Shown here: positions 49,608 to 59,726 of the stretch, one piece after another
How the letters are laid out: each line of letters opens with the position of its first letter
Numbering within the stretch: position 1 is the first letter of the stretch
Source of the DNA: Tomocerus qinae
Lineage: Eukaryota; Arthropoda; Collembola; Entomobryomorpha; Tomoceridae
DNA length: 64,000 bases
Assembly: GCA_020055645.1 (NCBI GenBank)
Contig: CM034546.1
Span: 122,967,875 to 123,031,874 of the forward strand
Direction: 5' to 3'
Made by a program: the position numbers and the translations under genes
Notes under the pieces: generated by a model
Told to the model about the DNA's origin: nothing
The model's input: only the letters and a program-made list of their open reading frames with translations
The model's database searches: none

Positions 49608-51265
49608 ATGAAAACCGAACAAAAGCCAGCGATGACTTTAAATCAGATCAACAGAATGTGTGCCCAAGAGTTGGCCGATAATGACGATTTAGCAACTAGA
49701 CTCACCGTGGATCCTTATCTTGAATTTACGACTCATAAAATGGATTTCATGTAAGGAAATTTGCTCATTTGATGTAATTTGTTTTTTCCCTTGGCCCGAG
49801 ATTTTATATTTATATGCTAATTTTAATTTCACAGACCTTCTTCTCAGCTTGCAACTATTGTCAAAAAGTCTTTTCCCAATCCTGGAGAATTGAAAAATAT
49901 TATGCATAAGTTTGCACAAGAGAGCCAAAATAGCTCGGAGACTGTTCTGAATTTGTTTGAGGACAAAGGCATTTTTCGAAAATCGTCTCAAAGTGAAAGC
50001 AACTTAGACTCGGCTAAATTTCAAGTAATCATTTATTTCATTCAAGATTCTACTGAATTGTTGAATGTATACTGGTTATGTTTCTGGCTATTTTTATTTA
50101 TTTTTAAAACGCAATTCTATTTTTTCAAGGTCCGTATGTATTTACGTTTGCTACACCGTACCTCTGGAGTAGAGATTAAACCATGTACACGATATCCTCT
50201 TGATCGGAATCAGGGAGCCAGAATTTGCGCTACCAAAGAATGGTATGTGATCGAAGTCGTAAAAATAATTTTAAATTCAATAAAAATGTTTTTAGCAATA
50301 AGTTTTCACAGACGTATTGATACTATTTTTTATTAGGGAGACGAATGATTATATCTTGTCGCTAAGTGGTTGGCTAAGTCCATTAACTGTAAATGATGAA
50401 AGGAGAATCAGAATAGGATTTAATGATTTTTCTATCATGAATACCTCGAGGCAAAAATTGTCATGTTTATGGCTTGGCCCTGCTGCTTATGTTAACCATG
50501 ATTGTGATCCAAATTGCAAGGTAAGTGCAAAATACTGAAAATACGTTTCCTTCAATGCTGTGAACAACAGCCGATAAGATGTAAGAGAAAGTTTGTAATG
50601 ACGTTCGCTGATGAAGAAAACTGCTACTACGCTAATATTAGGCACTGAAGCACGTATTTCTATCATTTTATAATTTACGTCTCTGAGACAAAATATTTGG
50701 CTAAAAGTTTTTTGACGTGTTAAAAATCAGTTGGCTTTATAATTTAATTTCATGTTCAAATGACTATTAATATATTTTAGGTTGTTTTCCCAAACGGTCC
50801 TAATGGTATGGGAGTAGCCAAAGTTCTTCGTGAAATTAAGGCTGGTGAAGAAATTACCGTTTTTTATGGACCAGGTTTCTTTGGAGAAGGAAATCGGTAT
50901 TGTGAATGTTACACATGTGAAAAGTAATAATACAACAATATTCATCTTAAATATTATAACAAAACATAGGCATGCATTTTTTGTTTATGGAAATACTTCG
51001 GACCCCAAAATATAGTTAACTATTTTGAGGGTCGGCGGACTAGAGTATCTTGCGCAAAAAATGGATGATGAATTATTATACATTTTACATTATATGTCGT
51101 AGTCAAGATCTAAATACATAAAATTTTTGATTGAATAGGAAAGGGGTCGGTAATTTTGCAAATAATCAAACTGACGTCGTTGCAGATGGTGTTACTGGTT
51201 ACGCTTTGAGGAAAACTCGCAAACGTTTGTCGAGAATAGAAAATAAATTGACATCGATTTCTTAG
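49608..51265 (+). CDS. Suv4-20: Suv4-20/KMT5B-type histone H4K20 methyltransferase, compact form
   Basis: Six exons: 49608-49750, 49835-50024, 50130-50242, 50337-50520, 50781-50923, 51139-51265. All introns are GT..AG, and the joined CDS is exactly 900 nt (299 aa plus TAG). The family di- and trimethylates histone H4 Lys20 using S-adenosylmethionine, in heterochromatin and genome maintenance. Visible signatures are the N-terminal [10 protein letters not shown] (21-30) and [11 protein letters not shown] (35-45), ATKEW before the SET core, [17 protein letters not shown] (193-209), GEEI (232-235) and YGPGFFGEG (239-247). Cys205 with C251, C253 and C256 forms the expected post-SET zinc site. The start is the first ATG, just upstream of the conserved N-terminal block. 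The protein stops about 40 residues after the zinc site, at a conserved-looking [11 protein letters not shown] segment, so it lacks the long C-terminal tail of insect and vertebrate homologues. It could be a compact orthologue or a shortened paralogue; the family call itself is secure. Confidence 0.93.
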
Positions 51266-51931
51266 AATTATCATGATTTGTAGTCGCATGAAAGTCGTCT
51301 ATAGTATGAATGAGGAGAGTAAACTAATGAAAAAGTACTATCTATTTGTGTTGTAAAATATAAGTATTGCATGGATTATGGTACTACTTACCAGGTGGTA
51401 ATGAATTTATAATTAAGGCGGGTGTGGTGGTTAGTTTTCGTATTGAATATTTATTTATTGTCCTCACCCCAGAATACTATTTATTTATTTATTTTGTATT
51501 TTAAAAAAGTAAAAGGGAATAGTAATGAATTTTCAACGCTGTTATAATCAATCAACAGTTATACGAAATCCTTTAGAGAATTTTCAAAACTGTTAATTAT
51601 CAATTAACCAAAATGTTGCATGAAACGTTACATTACATTTTTAATAGAGACCACGAACGACCCTTTCTTTCACCCGAGCGTAGTTTGAATCTGACTCGGA
51701 GGATTCAATTAGATCTCAAAGCCCTACTACTACGAGTACGAACGTGATATTACGAACATACTGTCATTATTAGGCTTGACGAGGCTATAAAATAAATTAC
51801 AAAACTAAGATAATTGTCGTAGTATATGCAATAAACATATGTGATAATGATGATAAACATTCATTCCTAATTGTGCTTAACTTTTTTGCTGGGAATAGGC
51901 TTGTGGTTTGTTATTTATTTAATATTATAGG
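51266..51931. other. 3' region of the KMT5-like gene
   Basis: AT-rich. AATAAA hexamers on the + strand near 51,790 and 51,828 are candidate polyadenylation signals before the palindromic element begins. Confidence 0.4.
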
Positions 51932-52924
51932 TATATGTCGTAGACTGGGAGGGAAAGGTGACTGGGAGGGATATAATGTCCCTCTCCGTCTAGACTGGGA
52001 GGGATAGCTCTGTACCGCTAGCGGTACCGAACCATGAGGTTTCCGACTGGGAGGGATAGGTTGTAAAGGATTGATATGAATGATTCTACGTGTATAAGTG
52101 CCACAACTATCGCAGATTTTAGATTACTCTTACATGTTTTATTCACTGTAATCATTATTTTCTATAATATTCATAAATGTTAAGTATATTGCATTCTTTG
52201 TATGTCATAATTAAATTATAATTTATTACTATCGCAGATTTTAGGTTACTCTTACATTTTTTATTTATTGTAATCCTTATTTTCAATAATATTATTAAAT
52301 ATTAATTATAATATTGGACTTTTTGTATCAGTCATAATTAAATCATAATTTATTAAGTCAAGATTGGAATTCAAATGGTTAAGTATGTTACACTGCTATG
52401 CTACGTTTTTTGGCAGTAAAGTAAGTCTAAGAGCGTGTGGAAGTATCACTTTCAGCAAGGTTTACATTTACTATGAAGAGCTATAAGCTGAATTACATAG
52501 AGGTTGCTGTTTTGTGGGAAGTTAGGGAAGTGAGTTTCATTTAAATTTACTTTTTCAATAAGACAAAATGGAATTTCCGTAATAGCAGCGTAATCTACTT
52601 TACCATTTGACTGTCAATCTGGACTTAATAATTTATGATTTAATTATCACTGATACAAAAAGGGCAATATACTGAATATTTATAAATATTATAGAAAATA
52701 ATGATTACAATGAATAAAACATGTAAGAGTAACCTAAAATCTGCGATAGTTGTGGCACTTATACACATAGAATCATTCATATCAATCCTTTACAACCTAT
52801 CCCTCCCAGTCGGAAACCTCATGGTTCGGTACCGCTAGCGGTACAGAGCTATCCCACCCAGTCTAGACGGAGAGGGACATTATATCCCTCCCAGTCACCT
52901 TTCCCTCCCAGTCTACGACATATA
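51932..52924. mobile_element. 1-kb palindromic (foldback) element with GACTGGGAGGGA subterminal repeats
   Basis: The ends are TATATGTCGTAGACTGGG and its reverse complement. The arms stay complementary almost to the centre, with a loop near 52,480-52,560. Each arm carries four GACTGGGAGGGA-type motifs within about 120 bp of its end and a perfect 16-bp palindrome GTACCGCTAGCGGTAC (52012-52027 and 52829-52844). The left arm has an extra internal direct duplication (a CTATCGCAGATTTTAG block at about 52109 and 52227), so the arms differ in length. No convincing target duplication was found and no coding sequence lies inside. It sits between the 3' ends of the KMT5-like and EDRF1-like genes. Confidence 0.82.
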
Positions 52925-54363
52925 TACTAGTTCGAACTTTCAATGCGAGCCTAGTCCAACATATCCATGTATAATGGCCATATTTTGAAAATGTACGTAT
53001 TCCGTTTATTAATATGTATCCATTACTCCTTTGATGTTTAACAGTAGCATAGTCGGAATCTGGCCCAATAGAGACACTTGGACAATGTACTGTTTGAAAA
53101 ATATTAATAAATATAGTAGAATTTAATATAAACTGTCATCTTGTTAGATCTTTCTTGAAGCTGCGCTATAGAATAAAACTGCAGATTTACAATACATAAT
53201 CTGACCTTTTGCTCTGGCGTCAAAGTTAACTAATCATTTATCTTTCACGCAGAGTTACAACTTCTGAAGGGGAAATATCCCTCAATTGGGAAAAATCCCA
53301 ACTTTTAATAATTTCTGATTGATTGAGCTGAATAATTTTGATTTCAAACCTCATTCTGGGAGGGCCTTTAAAACTTTGGCAAATACAAACTAAACATTGA
53401 ATAAATGTGCATCTTTTTGCTCTGAATCATGCTTACGAAAAAGTGCGTGATGACTGATGACATGAGGGATGAATAATAATTAAGTTAATAATGCTTTTTA
53501 AAACAACCAGACTAAACGTTTTTAAAATTTGTCATTTATTTGCCTGAATTACTTCCACATTAAATTAATATTCCCATTCTACTAAAATAGTTTTGGAATC
53601 CCACAATATTTTATTAATATAATCATAATATTCCCACATAGTGTTAGAATGACACAATATTTTATTATAATATTCCCACATAGTTTTAAAATTCCACAAT
53701 ATTTTGTTATAATATTCCCACATAGTTTTAAAATTCCACAATATTTTATTCCTACTAAAATATAATAATACTCCCACTAAAATAGTTTTAGAACTCCACA
53801 TAATATTTCCACTAAAATAGTTTTAGAATTCCACATAATATTTCCACTAAAATAGTCTAAGTCTAAGAATTCCTTTCTAATATATCTCCACTAAAATAAA
53901 TAGTCTAAGAATTCCACTTAATATTCCCACTAAAATAGTCTAAGAATTCCTCATTCTAATAAAATATCCCCACTAAAATGGCAGAATTCCACATGTAATA
54001 ATATTTTCTCTAAAAACTAAGGTTTTAAAGCATTATTACTGAAATTATGTACGGTATATCCACATCTATTGAATGATTTACAAGATTTTTATGTGGCTAT
54101 CTGAATATGAAATATTTAAAGTATCAGTGTGTCCAGTGAAGGAAAAAAATTACAAATCCAGTCTGAGCTAATCACGATGGGTAAGGATGGTTCTGTAACA
54201 GTCTTTTTAGCTTTTCAATTAACATACTAAGTTGGTAGGTAGTAAAAGGAAAACGAAAAGTTGTCTAAAATAAAAAATTCTAGACATTAGCCTATATAAC
54301 AATTAGTATAATTAAGTACAATATCAATAATCAATAACCGAAGAAAATAATCTTAAAATATAA
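52925..54363. other. Spacer and probable 3' region of the EDRF1-like gene
   Basis: Apart from the tandem repeats at 53.6-54.0 kb nothing is recognisable. No exon continuing the EDRF1-like reading frame could be found here. Confidence 0.5.
53575..53970. repeat. AT-rich imperfect tandem repeats, 42-bp then 35-bp units
   Basis: The first part repeats CCACAATATTTTRTTATAAT plus ATTCCCACATAGTTTTAAAATT. The second repeats CCACATAATATTTCCACTAA plus AATAGTTTTAGAATT. They share the TTCCAC...TAGTTTTARAAT core, so one probably derives from the other. The array lies downstream of the EDRF1-like stop. Confidence 0.8.
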
Positions 54364-57300
54364 TTAATCAAGCTTTGTTGTGGATGGAGAATCTGCCAGA
54401 GGAACTTGTTTTTCCCACCGGTAATCAAATATTTTGTAATTAGCATCAGTGTCTCTGGGATCGCTTATATCGGGTCGTTGTAGTCTTAAGTCTTTTCTAA
54501 TCCCCAAATAGGTTTTTAGGAGTCCTATCGATTTATCAATCTGAAAATAGAGCAATATTTATGAATGAACGTAATATAACTTTCTATCCTTCTCCAGTAT
54601 TTCAATTTACTTTGATGTAATTTCAACCAAATCTTATCATTTGCATACAACTCACCTCAATACCGTTTCGGTTCAAAATATCTTCCGCGTGACTCAGCAT
54701 TGACATGCCCACGTCTGTTTTCACAACCTTGTGGAATGTTTCAACATATCTATATAACAGTGAGGCATAGGGAAATCCAAAGGGCGAAGGATCATTTTCT
54801 TCCTCTTCTTGCATTTTTAAATTCAAATCTACCAGCACATGTTCTTTGCCAGGAGCTAATTAATAAAATTAATAATTAAACGTTACTCACCACATTACCG
54901 TTACTAATATATTTAAAACTATAAAATAAACTGCCTCTGTCTGCCGGCACAGGTATACCTTTAAAAAGCCAGTAAGTGTGACTTGATTCCACCACTTTTT
55001 CCTTCAGAAGTTGCAACATATCGATTCCATCCCTAATAACATCGCTCTTTAAAATTCCAGCGCCATTAAGTAGAGTATTCTTCGATAACCATTCCGATCT
55101 TTTAAAAATCATATTTTCATGATGAGCTACGTATGTTTCATCCACTCCAAGAAGCAATTGTTCCAAATAAATATCAGTCAAATCGGATTTAGTTAAATTT
55201 TCATTTCCATTGCTAAATAAAAATAAAAACAAAGCATTCCTAATATAAACTTTTCATAGAAGCTCCTAGAAATTTGGATTTGAATAGATCTAGTCTGGAT
55301 AATATGAGGGGTGGCAGTGGACGCAGGAAAAGGAAACCAAACCAATGGATATAATACAAATTGGAAAATTCCTGATATCAGCCAGATTAGTCTATCAAAA
55401 TATAAGTATAGTATATTAACTTACTGTGTCCGTAAAGTAACCTTAGAATCTTCCTTGGAGAAAATAGGAATCGTACTTCCCAAACCCAGGACAAAATTGT
55501 CAATATTAAACCGAAACCTTCTGAGAAATCCCTCCGTGCCCTCCGCGGGAATAGGAAAAGGGTTTCTTCTGAATTTATTCTACATTAAAATAAATTATCG
55601 GTAAATAAAGTTACATTAAGATCATGTATATTGAATATACGCGAATTATAACTACCTACAGTTCTTTTTCTGCCCGAGCAACTTCCCTTTTTACTACTCC
55701 GTAGTATGGTATCTAATCTACCAGTTAGGTCACAAATCACTCAAATCAGCATAGGGTTTCGATCGCAATTAGGGGAAGGGAGTAAAGGAGGGTTTGTAGC
55801 TGATATTCAAAAATTCAAGTCAACCGGGAGAGAAAATTACATATAAATTTGTACAATATAACAATAGTCATAATTTAGCACGAAGTGCTAAAAAATTATT
55901 CCGCTAGGATATTTCACGTTATTTCCTGCGTCTGCGATAGCAGAAGACTGATCGAAGTAGGTTTGTTACACGGAAGTTACTGAAGTATTCTAATAGTAAG
56001 TACTTTTAGTACTTAAGCACTAAAAATCAAAATATTTATATTATATATTCATGAAATATGTATATATTTGTTTGCAACTTGGTTTAATGCTAACGGCATG
56101 CATTTATCGCGCACAAGGAGGTTTGTCATAAAATCACAACTAGTAAAACATTTATTGCTACAGGTATCCTTTTAACTTCAGAAAAGAATGATAAACCTCG
56201 AACTTGGTTGATGGAAAAATTTTGATTATGAAGATTGCAATATCTTGTTAATTGTGCTTTGCTCAATTTCTGAAACTGGACAACAAAGAGTTTTTTGTTT
56301 GGAGTCCGGATTCAGGGGATTTGCGTTCAGGAAGTTCTTATGTAGAGTTCGACGTATGGTACTTTTAGGTACAGAAAAAATTGCTCTGGCCATATTATAC
56401 CCAAAGGCCACATCAGTAATTATTTTGGATTTGGTAGGATATTAGTTTGTTACAGCATTGGCGTGGGGCATAGACGTTACCAACAGATGTTACCGAGTTG
56501 CCCATGTAGGTTAGGCATATTTACAGACATACATTTCAATATAGGAGCACATCATTTTGAATATATTTATGGAATACTAGTAGCCCCCAGTATATGGGAC
56601 TAAATTTCGAGAGGCATCCAGCGTAATCATGCGTATTGGATATTGGGGCCAAGCACGTACCCAGAAGAGGGTAGAGAGCCCCCATACCATGCTCAGCTCA
56701 GTTTTTGCCATAACTATTTGTTGCGACCCTCCTTACCCCAATTCCTGGATACGTGCCTGAGCACGACCTACCACACATAGTTACATACATATATAGGCAG
56801 GTAAATATATTGCTCTATCTAAAACGGTGGTTATAATATAGAGATTGAAGCAGAAATGAAAAACATAAAAACTGGAAAAACTGTTCAAACCATATCATTT
56901 TCCTCCAAGACAGGAACTGGTTCCACCCGTATTACTTCTTTTAGGCAACTATAAAAGAAGACATGCAGCGCTTCCATACTTCTAATTACTGAATAGCTGT
57001 TTTGATTTTTAACGTTTTCCTATGAAGAAAATTATCATCCATTGTTCAGTTAAAGTTGAAACAGTTATAATTATTAAACAAAATAAGATTAAGTAAATGG
57101 TATACATTTTCAACCCCAATGACTTTTCTGGCGTAGATTTCGAACCATGGCCAAAACCCGTTAGTACATTTCCAATACAAAGATTGTAAGTCAAATTTGT
57201 CGACCAAAACAGTATTTCCGATTCGATGGCAAATAAAACTTTCCTAAAGCAAACCAAAAAGAATTTACGATTAACGACATAATTAAGCTGGGCAGTATAA

Positions 57301-58944
57301 TAAACCTTGTCTTAAGTCTCAACACGTCCAATATACGTGGAAATAGACGTCTCGACGGCTTCCTATAAGCATAAGACATTACCAATATCAAAATACGGGC
57401 CTCTATCTGATATCTTGAAGTTCGGGAAAATAATTTCTCACATAAAGGGGCTGAAGGTATATAAGATAGGAATTTTCAGAAATATACTTTTTTTGAATGC
57501 TCCGCTTGGAGGATATATCGGTTTTTAGAAATTTTCTACTTTTTGACCTGCATTAGTTTTGAGCTACGACCTCTTTTGAAAATTTTCTAAGTCGACGTTT
57601 TAGGACGACGTAACAATAAGATCGTCCAACTCAAATTTGCCCCAAACAAATTAGAAAATTGTAAACAGTTAAATCTGGCGTCAGAAGTTAGAAAGGCATC
57701 ATCATTTTCAAATATGATAACCTTTGCAAATGTAACAAAAGTCATTGTTCACTATATAGCACTCTTTATGTGTGTTTCAAAGTCCGCACTTAATTTAAGT
57801 TCATGGGGCATTTAAGTCCAAATCTATAAACTATTTAAGTAGTTTGCAAGATATCGATGACGATGCAGACGTCCTATAAGTATAAGAATAAGAATACCAC
57901 TACGCTACGACGACGACAACGCAAATATACAGAGAGCCGAATTTCGGAATTCAGAAACAACATAATTTTTGGCGAATTGAAAAAATAGTATTTTGAATTT
58001 TAGAGGACGGGGGAAAGTGCTTCAGCTGGAAAAATATCCTCTATAATTAAAAGTTTATGGATCCGCTCTGTTTACGATGACGATATTAAATAATGCGGCT
58101 ATAATAAGGGGATGTGAGGATGTGGTTAATCTGGTATCACTAAACTTACGTATTGATGAGATTTTTTCATTTGCATAATTCTCTTGATATTTTCAACGTC
58201 ACTAATAAAATCTACATTTCCAACTGAACCTGAAGATAATTCATTGCAAGCCAAAAGGAAACTGAAATTGCACAGAAAACAATGTTAGCAACCTCAAAAA
58301 AATGTATATTATAGCTTCATTTTTGTAAACTGGATGGACTTGACTATATAGACTGAACCTTGTAAAACCTGCTTTTAATCATTAATTCTAAAACATTAAT
58401 GATAAACTCACCTGAGAAAATTAGATTTGATTTTATGGGCGTTATTTCTTGCATTCCACGGAGAAAAATAAGAATAATAGCCCTTCGGACGAGGCTCGGA
58501 AGGAGAAAAATTGGCCATTGGTGGAGGTAACTCACTTTCATTTTTCATTTCAAACGGATGTTTTAGTATGGAGACATCATTGTGAATATTAATTTTAAAA
58601 AGACTTTCGGCACAAGAATTAGCATTGGGAACGGGGATCAGCGCTTGCCCTAGTGCTAGTGCTTGTTTGTTATCTTTGTCCAGATGAGCATCAGGGACAG
58701 CTTCAGTATTATTGCTGTTGTGTATCCACGCTGGACCAAACCCTTGGATCACAGGTCTTTTGAGAATTGTTGGAGTTGTAGTAATAGCAGAAGAACCAGG
58801 AGAATTATTTGGGTAAGGTGTCAAGGGTTTTCTTTCTGTTCCTCCCCGCCATGTCAAAGACACATCTGCCAAACTCGGTTCATCTGGATTAACTTTGGTT
58901 GTTTTCCGTTGGTCTTTCTTCTTCGTCTTTTTGTTTTTGCCCAT
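54364..58944 (-). CDS. EDRF1: EDRF1-like protein (erythroid differentiation-related factor 1 family), N-terminal half only
   Basis: Six exons in transcript order: 58944-58412, 58261-58150, 55579-55425, 55212-54899, 54855-54656, 54540-54364. Phases close exactly to 1,491 nt (496 aa). EDRF1 is a conserved metazoan nuclear protein implicated in transcriptional control; its biochemistry is poorly defined. Recognition rests on NVDFISDVENIKRIM in exon 2 (about 192-206), LGSTIPIF in exon 3, HTYWLFKG at 345-352 and PFGFPYASLLYRYV in exon 5, all in family order. The N-terminus is basic (GKNKKTKKK). The start is the first ATG; the open frame upstream contains only a TTG. The exon 4 donor is GTAATG at 54898; the nearby stronger-looking GTGAGT at 54890 would break the frame. 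Two oddities: the segment expected between exons 2 and 3 is missing, where a 2.57-kb intron contains repeats, and the TPR-like C-terminal half of the usual >1,000-aa protein is absent. It may be a truncated paralogue, a lineage-specific short form, or a gene with exons I missed. Confidence 0.72.
56226..56411 (-). pseudogene. Fragment of a psq/CENP-B-like helix-turn-helix, probably transposase-derived
   Basis: A 61-codon frame with GYNMARAIFSVPKSTIRRTL, which resembles the Psq-type helix-turn-helix (A..F.VPKSTL.R) common at the N-terminus of pogo/Tigger-type transposases. It lies inside intron 2 of the EDRF1-like gene, on the same strand. No DDE domain follows. It is most likely a decayed transposon; an exapted exon is less likely. 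Confidence 0.45.
56652..56759. repeat. Short inverted repeat with GCACGTACCCAG / CCTGGATACGTGC ends
   Basis: Ends GCACGTACCCAG and CTGGATACGTGC are complementary apart from one or two bases and enclose about 85 bp. It lies in intron 2 of the EDRF1-like gene and is probably a small transposon remnant. Confidence 0.4.
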
Positions 58945-59460
58945 TTCTTCGAAAGTGACAAGTTGACGGTCAATCAATGACCAATTGCTGATTGCCAATA
59001 TTGAGTATAGTCACCAAAACGAAGCACTGCTGAGCTGTTGGATGATGAAGGTGAAAGAATTTCTAGCAACGGATGGACACAATTTTGCGTTTGAATCTTC
59101 ACTCTTCACTGACGATCGACGACCTCAAATAAATCAGATAGCGACTTGGTTCGGACGGACGCGGCTGTTTAGTGTAACTGTGTGTGTAGTGTGTGCTGTG
59201 TGTTCTCATTCTCAGGTGCATTTGGCATTTATACATGAAGTACATGAAATAAACGTTTTCACTGATTTACACAAACGCACACGCGCACACCGGCACATCT
59301 TTATGTACTACATTTTTACTCTATGGTTTGAGGCTGGGTTTGGGGTACATAAGTGAAAACATATTCATCGATAACGTGGATAATAGTCCAACCAAGGCAA
59401 GGCTCAATAAAGGAGACATAAAATTTCAGGCCTATCTTATCGTCTGGTGACCAAAAAGAA
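58945..59460. promoter_or_regulatory. Intergenic region between divergent start codons
   Basis: This spacer, with the inverted repeat that follows it, separates the divergent EDRF1-like and unrecognised genes by 783 bp and must contain both promoters if no upstream exons exist. A GT-rich stretch (59,178-59,205) and a CA/CG-rich stretch (59,270-59,292) are visible. No specific factor site is claimed. Confidence 0.4.
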
Positions 59461-59687
59461 ATAGTCGATATCTGTATTACACTGGACATCTAGTGAGTCT
59501 GCAGGTTTTAGTGAATTTGATGTGATTATAAGTGAATTTGACGGCGGGATCCTTCGTACCATGAAGGTATTCATCACTAAATAGTAGTAGTTTGTAAATA
59601 TCTTCATGGTACGAAGGATCCCGCCATCAAATTCACTTAAAATCTGCAGACTCACTAGATGTCCAGTGTAATACAGATATCGACTAT
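59461..59687. repeat. Near-perfect inverted repeat upstream of the unrecognised gene
   Basis: Left arm 59461-59568 and right arm 59600-59687 are complementary with very few mismatches around a short loop. The left arm carries 20 extra bases (59511-59530) that partly duplicate GTGAATTTGA. The right arm ends 39 bp before the start codon at 59727, so a transcript starting upstream would carry a stable hairpin in its 5' leader. It may be a foldback transposon remnant; no target duplication was recognised. Confidence 0.85.
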
Positions 59688-59726
59688 TGTGAGAAACCTT
59701 TATTCCATTTTTGTAAGACTGAAATA

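Larger units (their letters stand above)
55580..58149. other. Intron 2 of the EDRF1-like gene
   Basis: A 2.57-kb intron, much larger than the others in this gene (39 to 212 bp). It holds the Psq-like fragment, the 56.65-kb inverted repeat and other repeat-like sequence. I searched for the family segment expected here and did not find it. Confidence 0.6.

Noticed and set aside
55311-55604. 97-codon forward frame
   Set aside because: Antisense to exon 3 of the EDRF1-like gene, whose reverse reading matches the family and joins in phase.
57009-57391. Reverse frames resembling membrane-type sequence in EDRF1-like intron 2
   Set aside because: Checked as candidate missing EDRF1 exons; no similarity to the expected segment and no suitable splice context.
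58663-58980. 105-codon forward frame
   Set aside because: Antisense shadow of exon 1 of the EDRF1-like gene.
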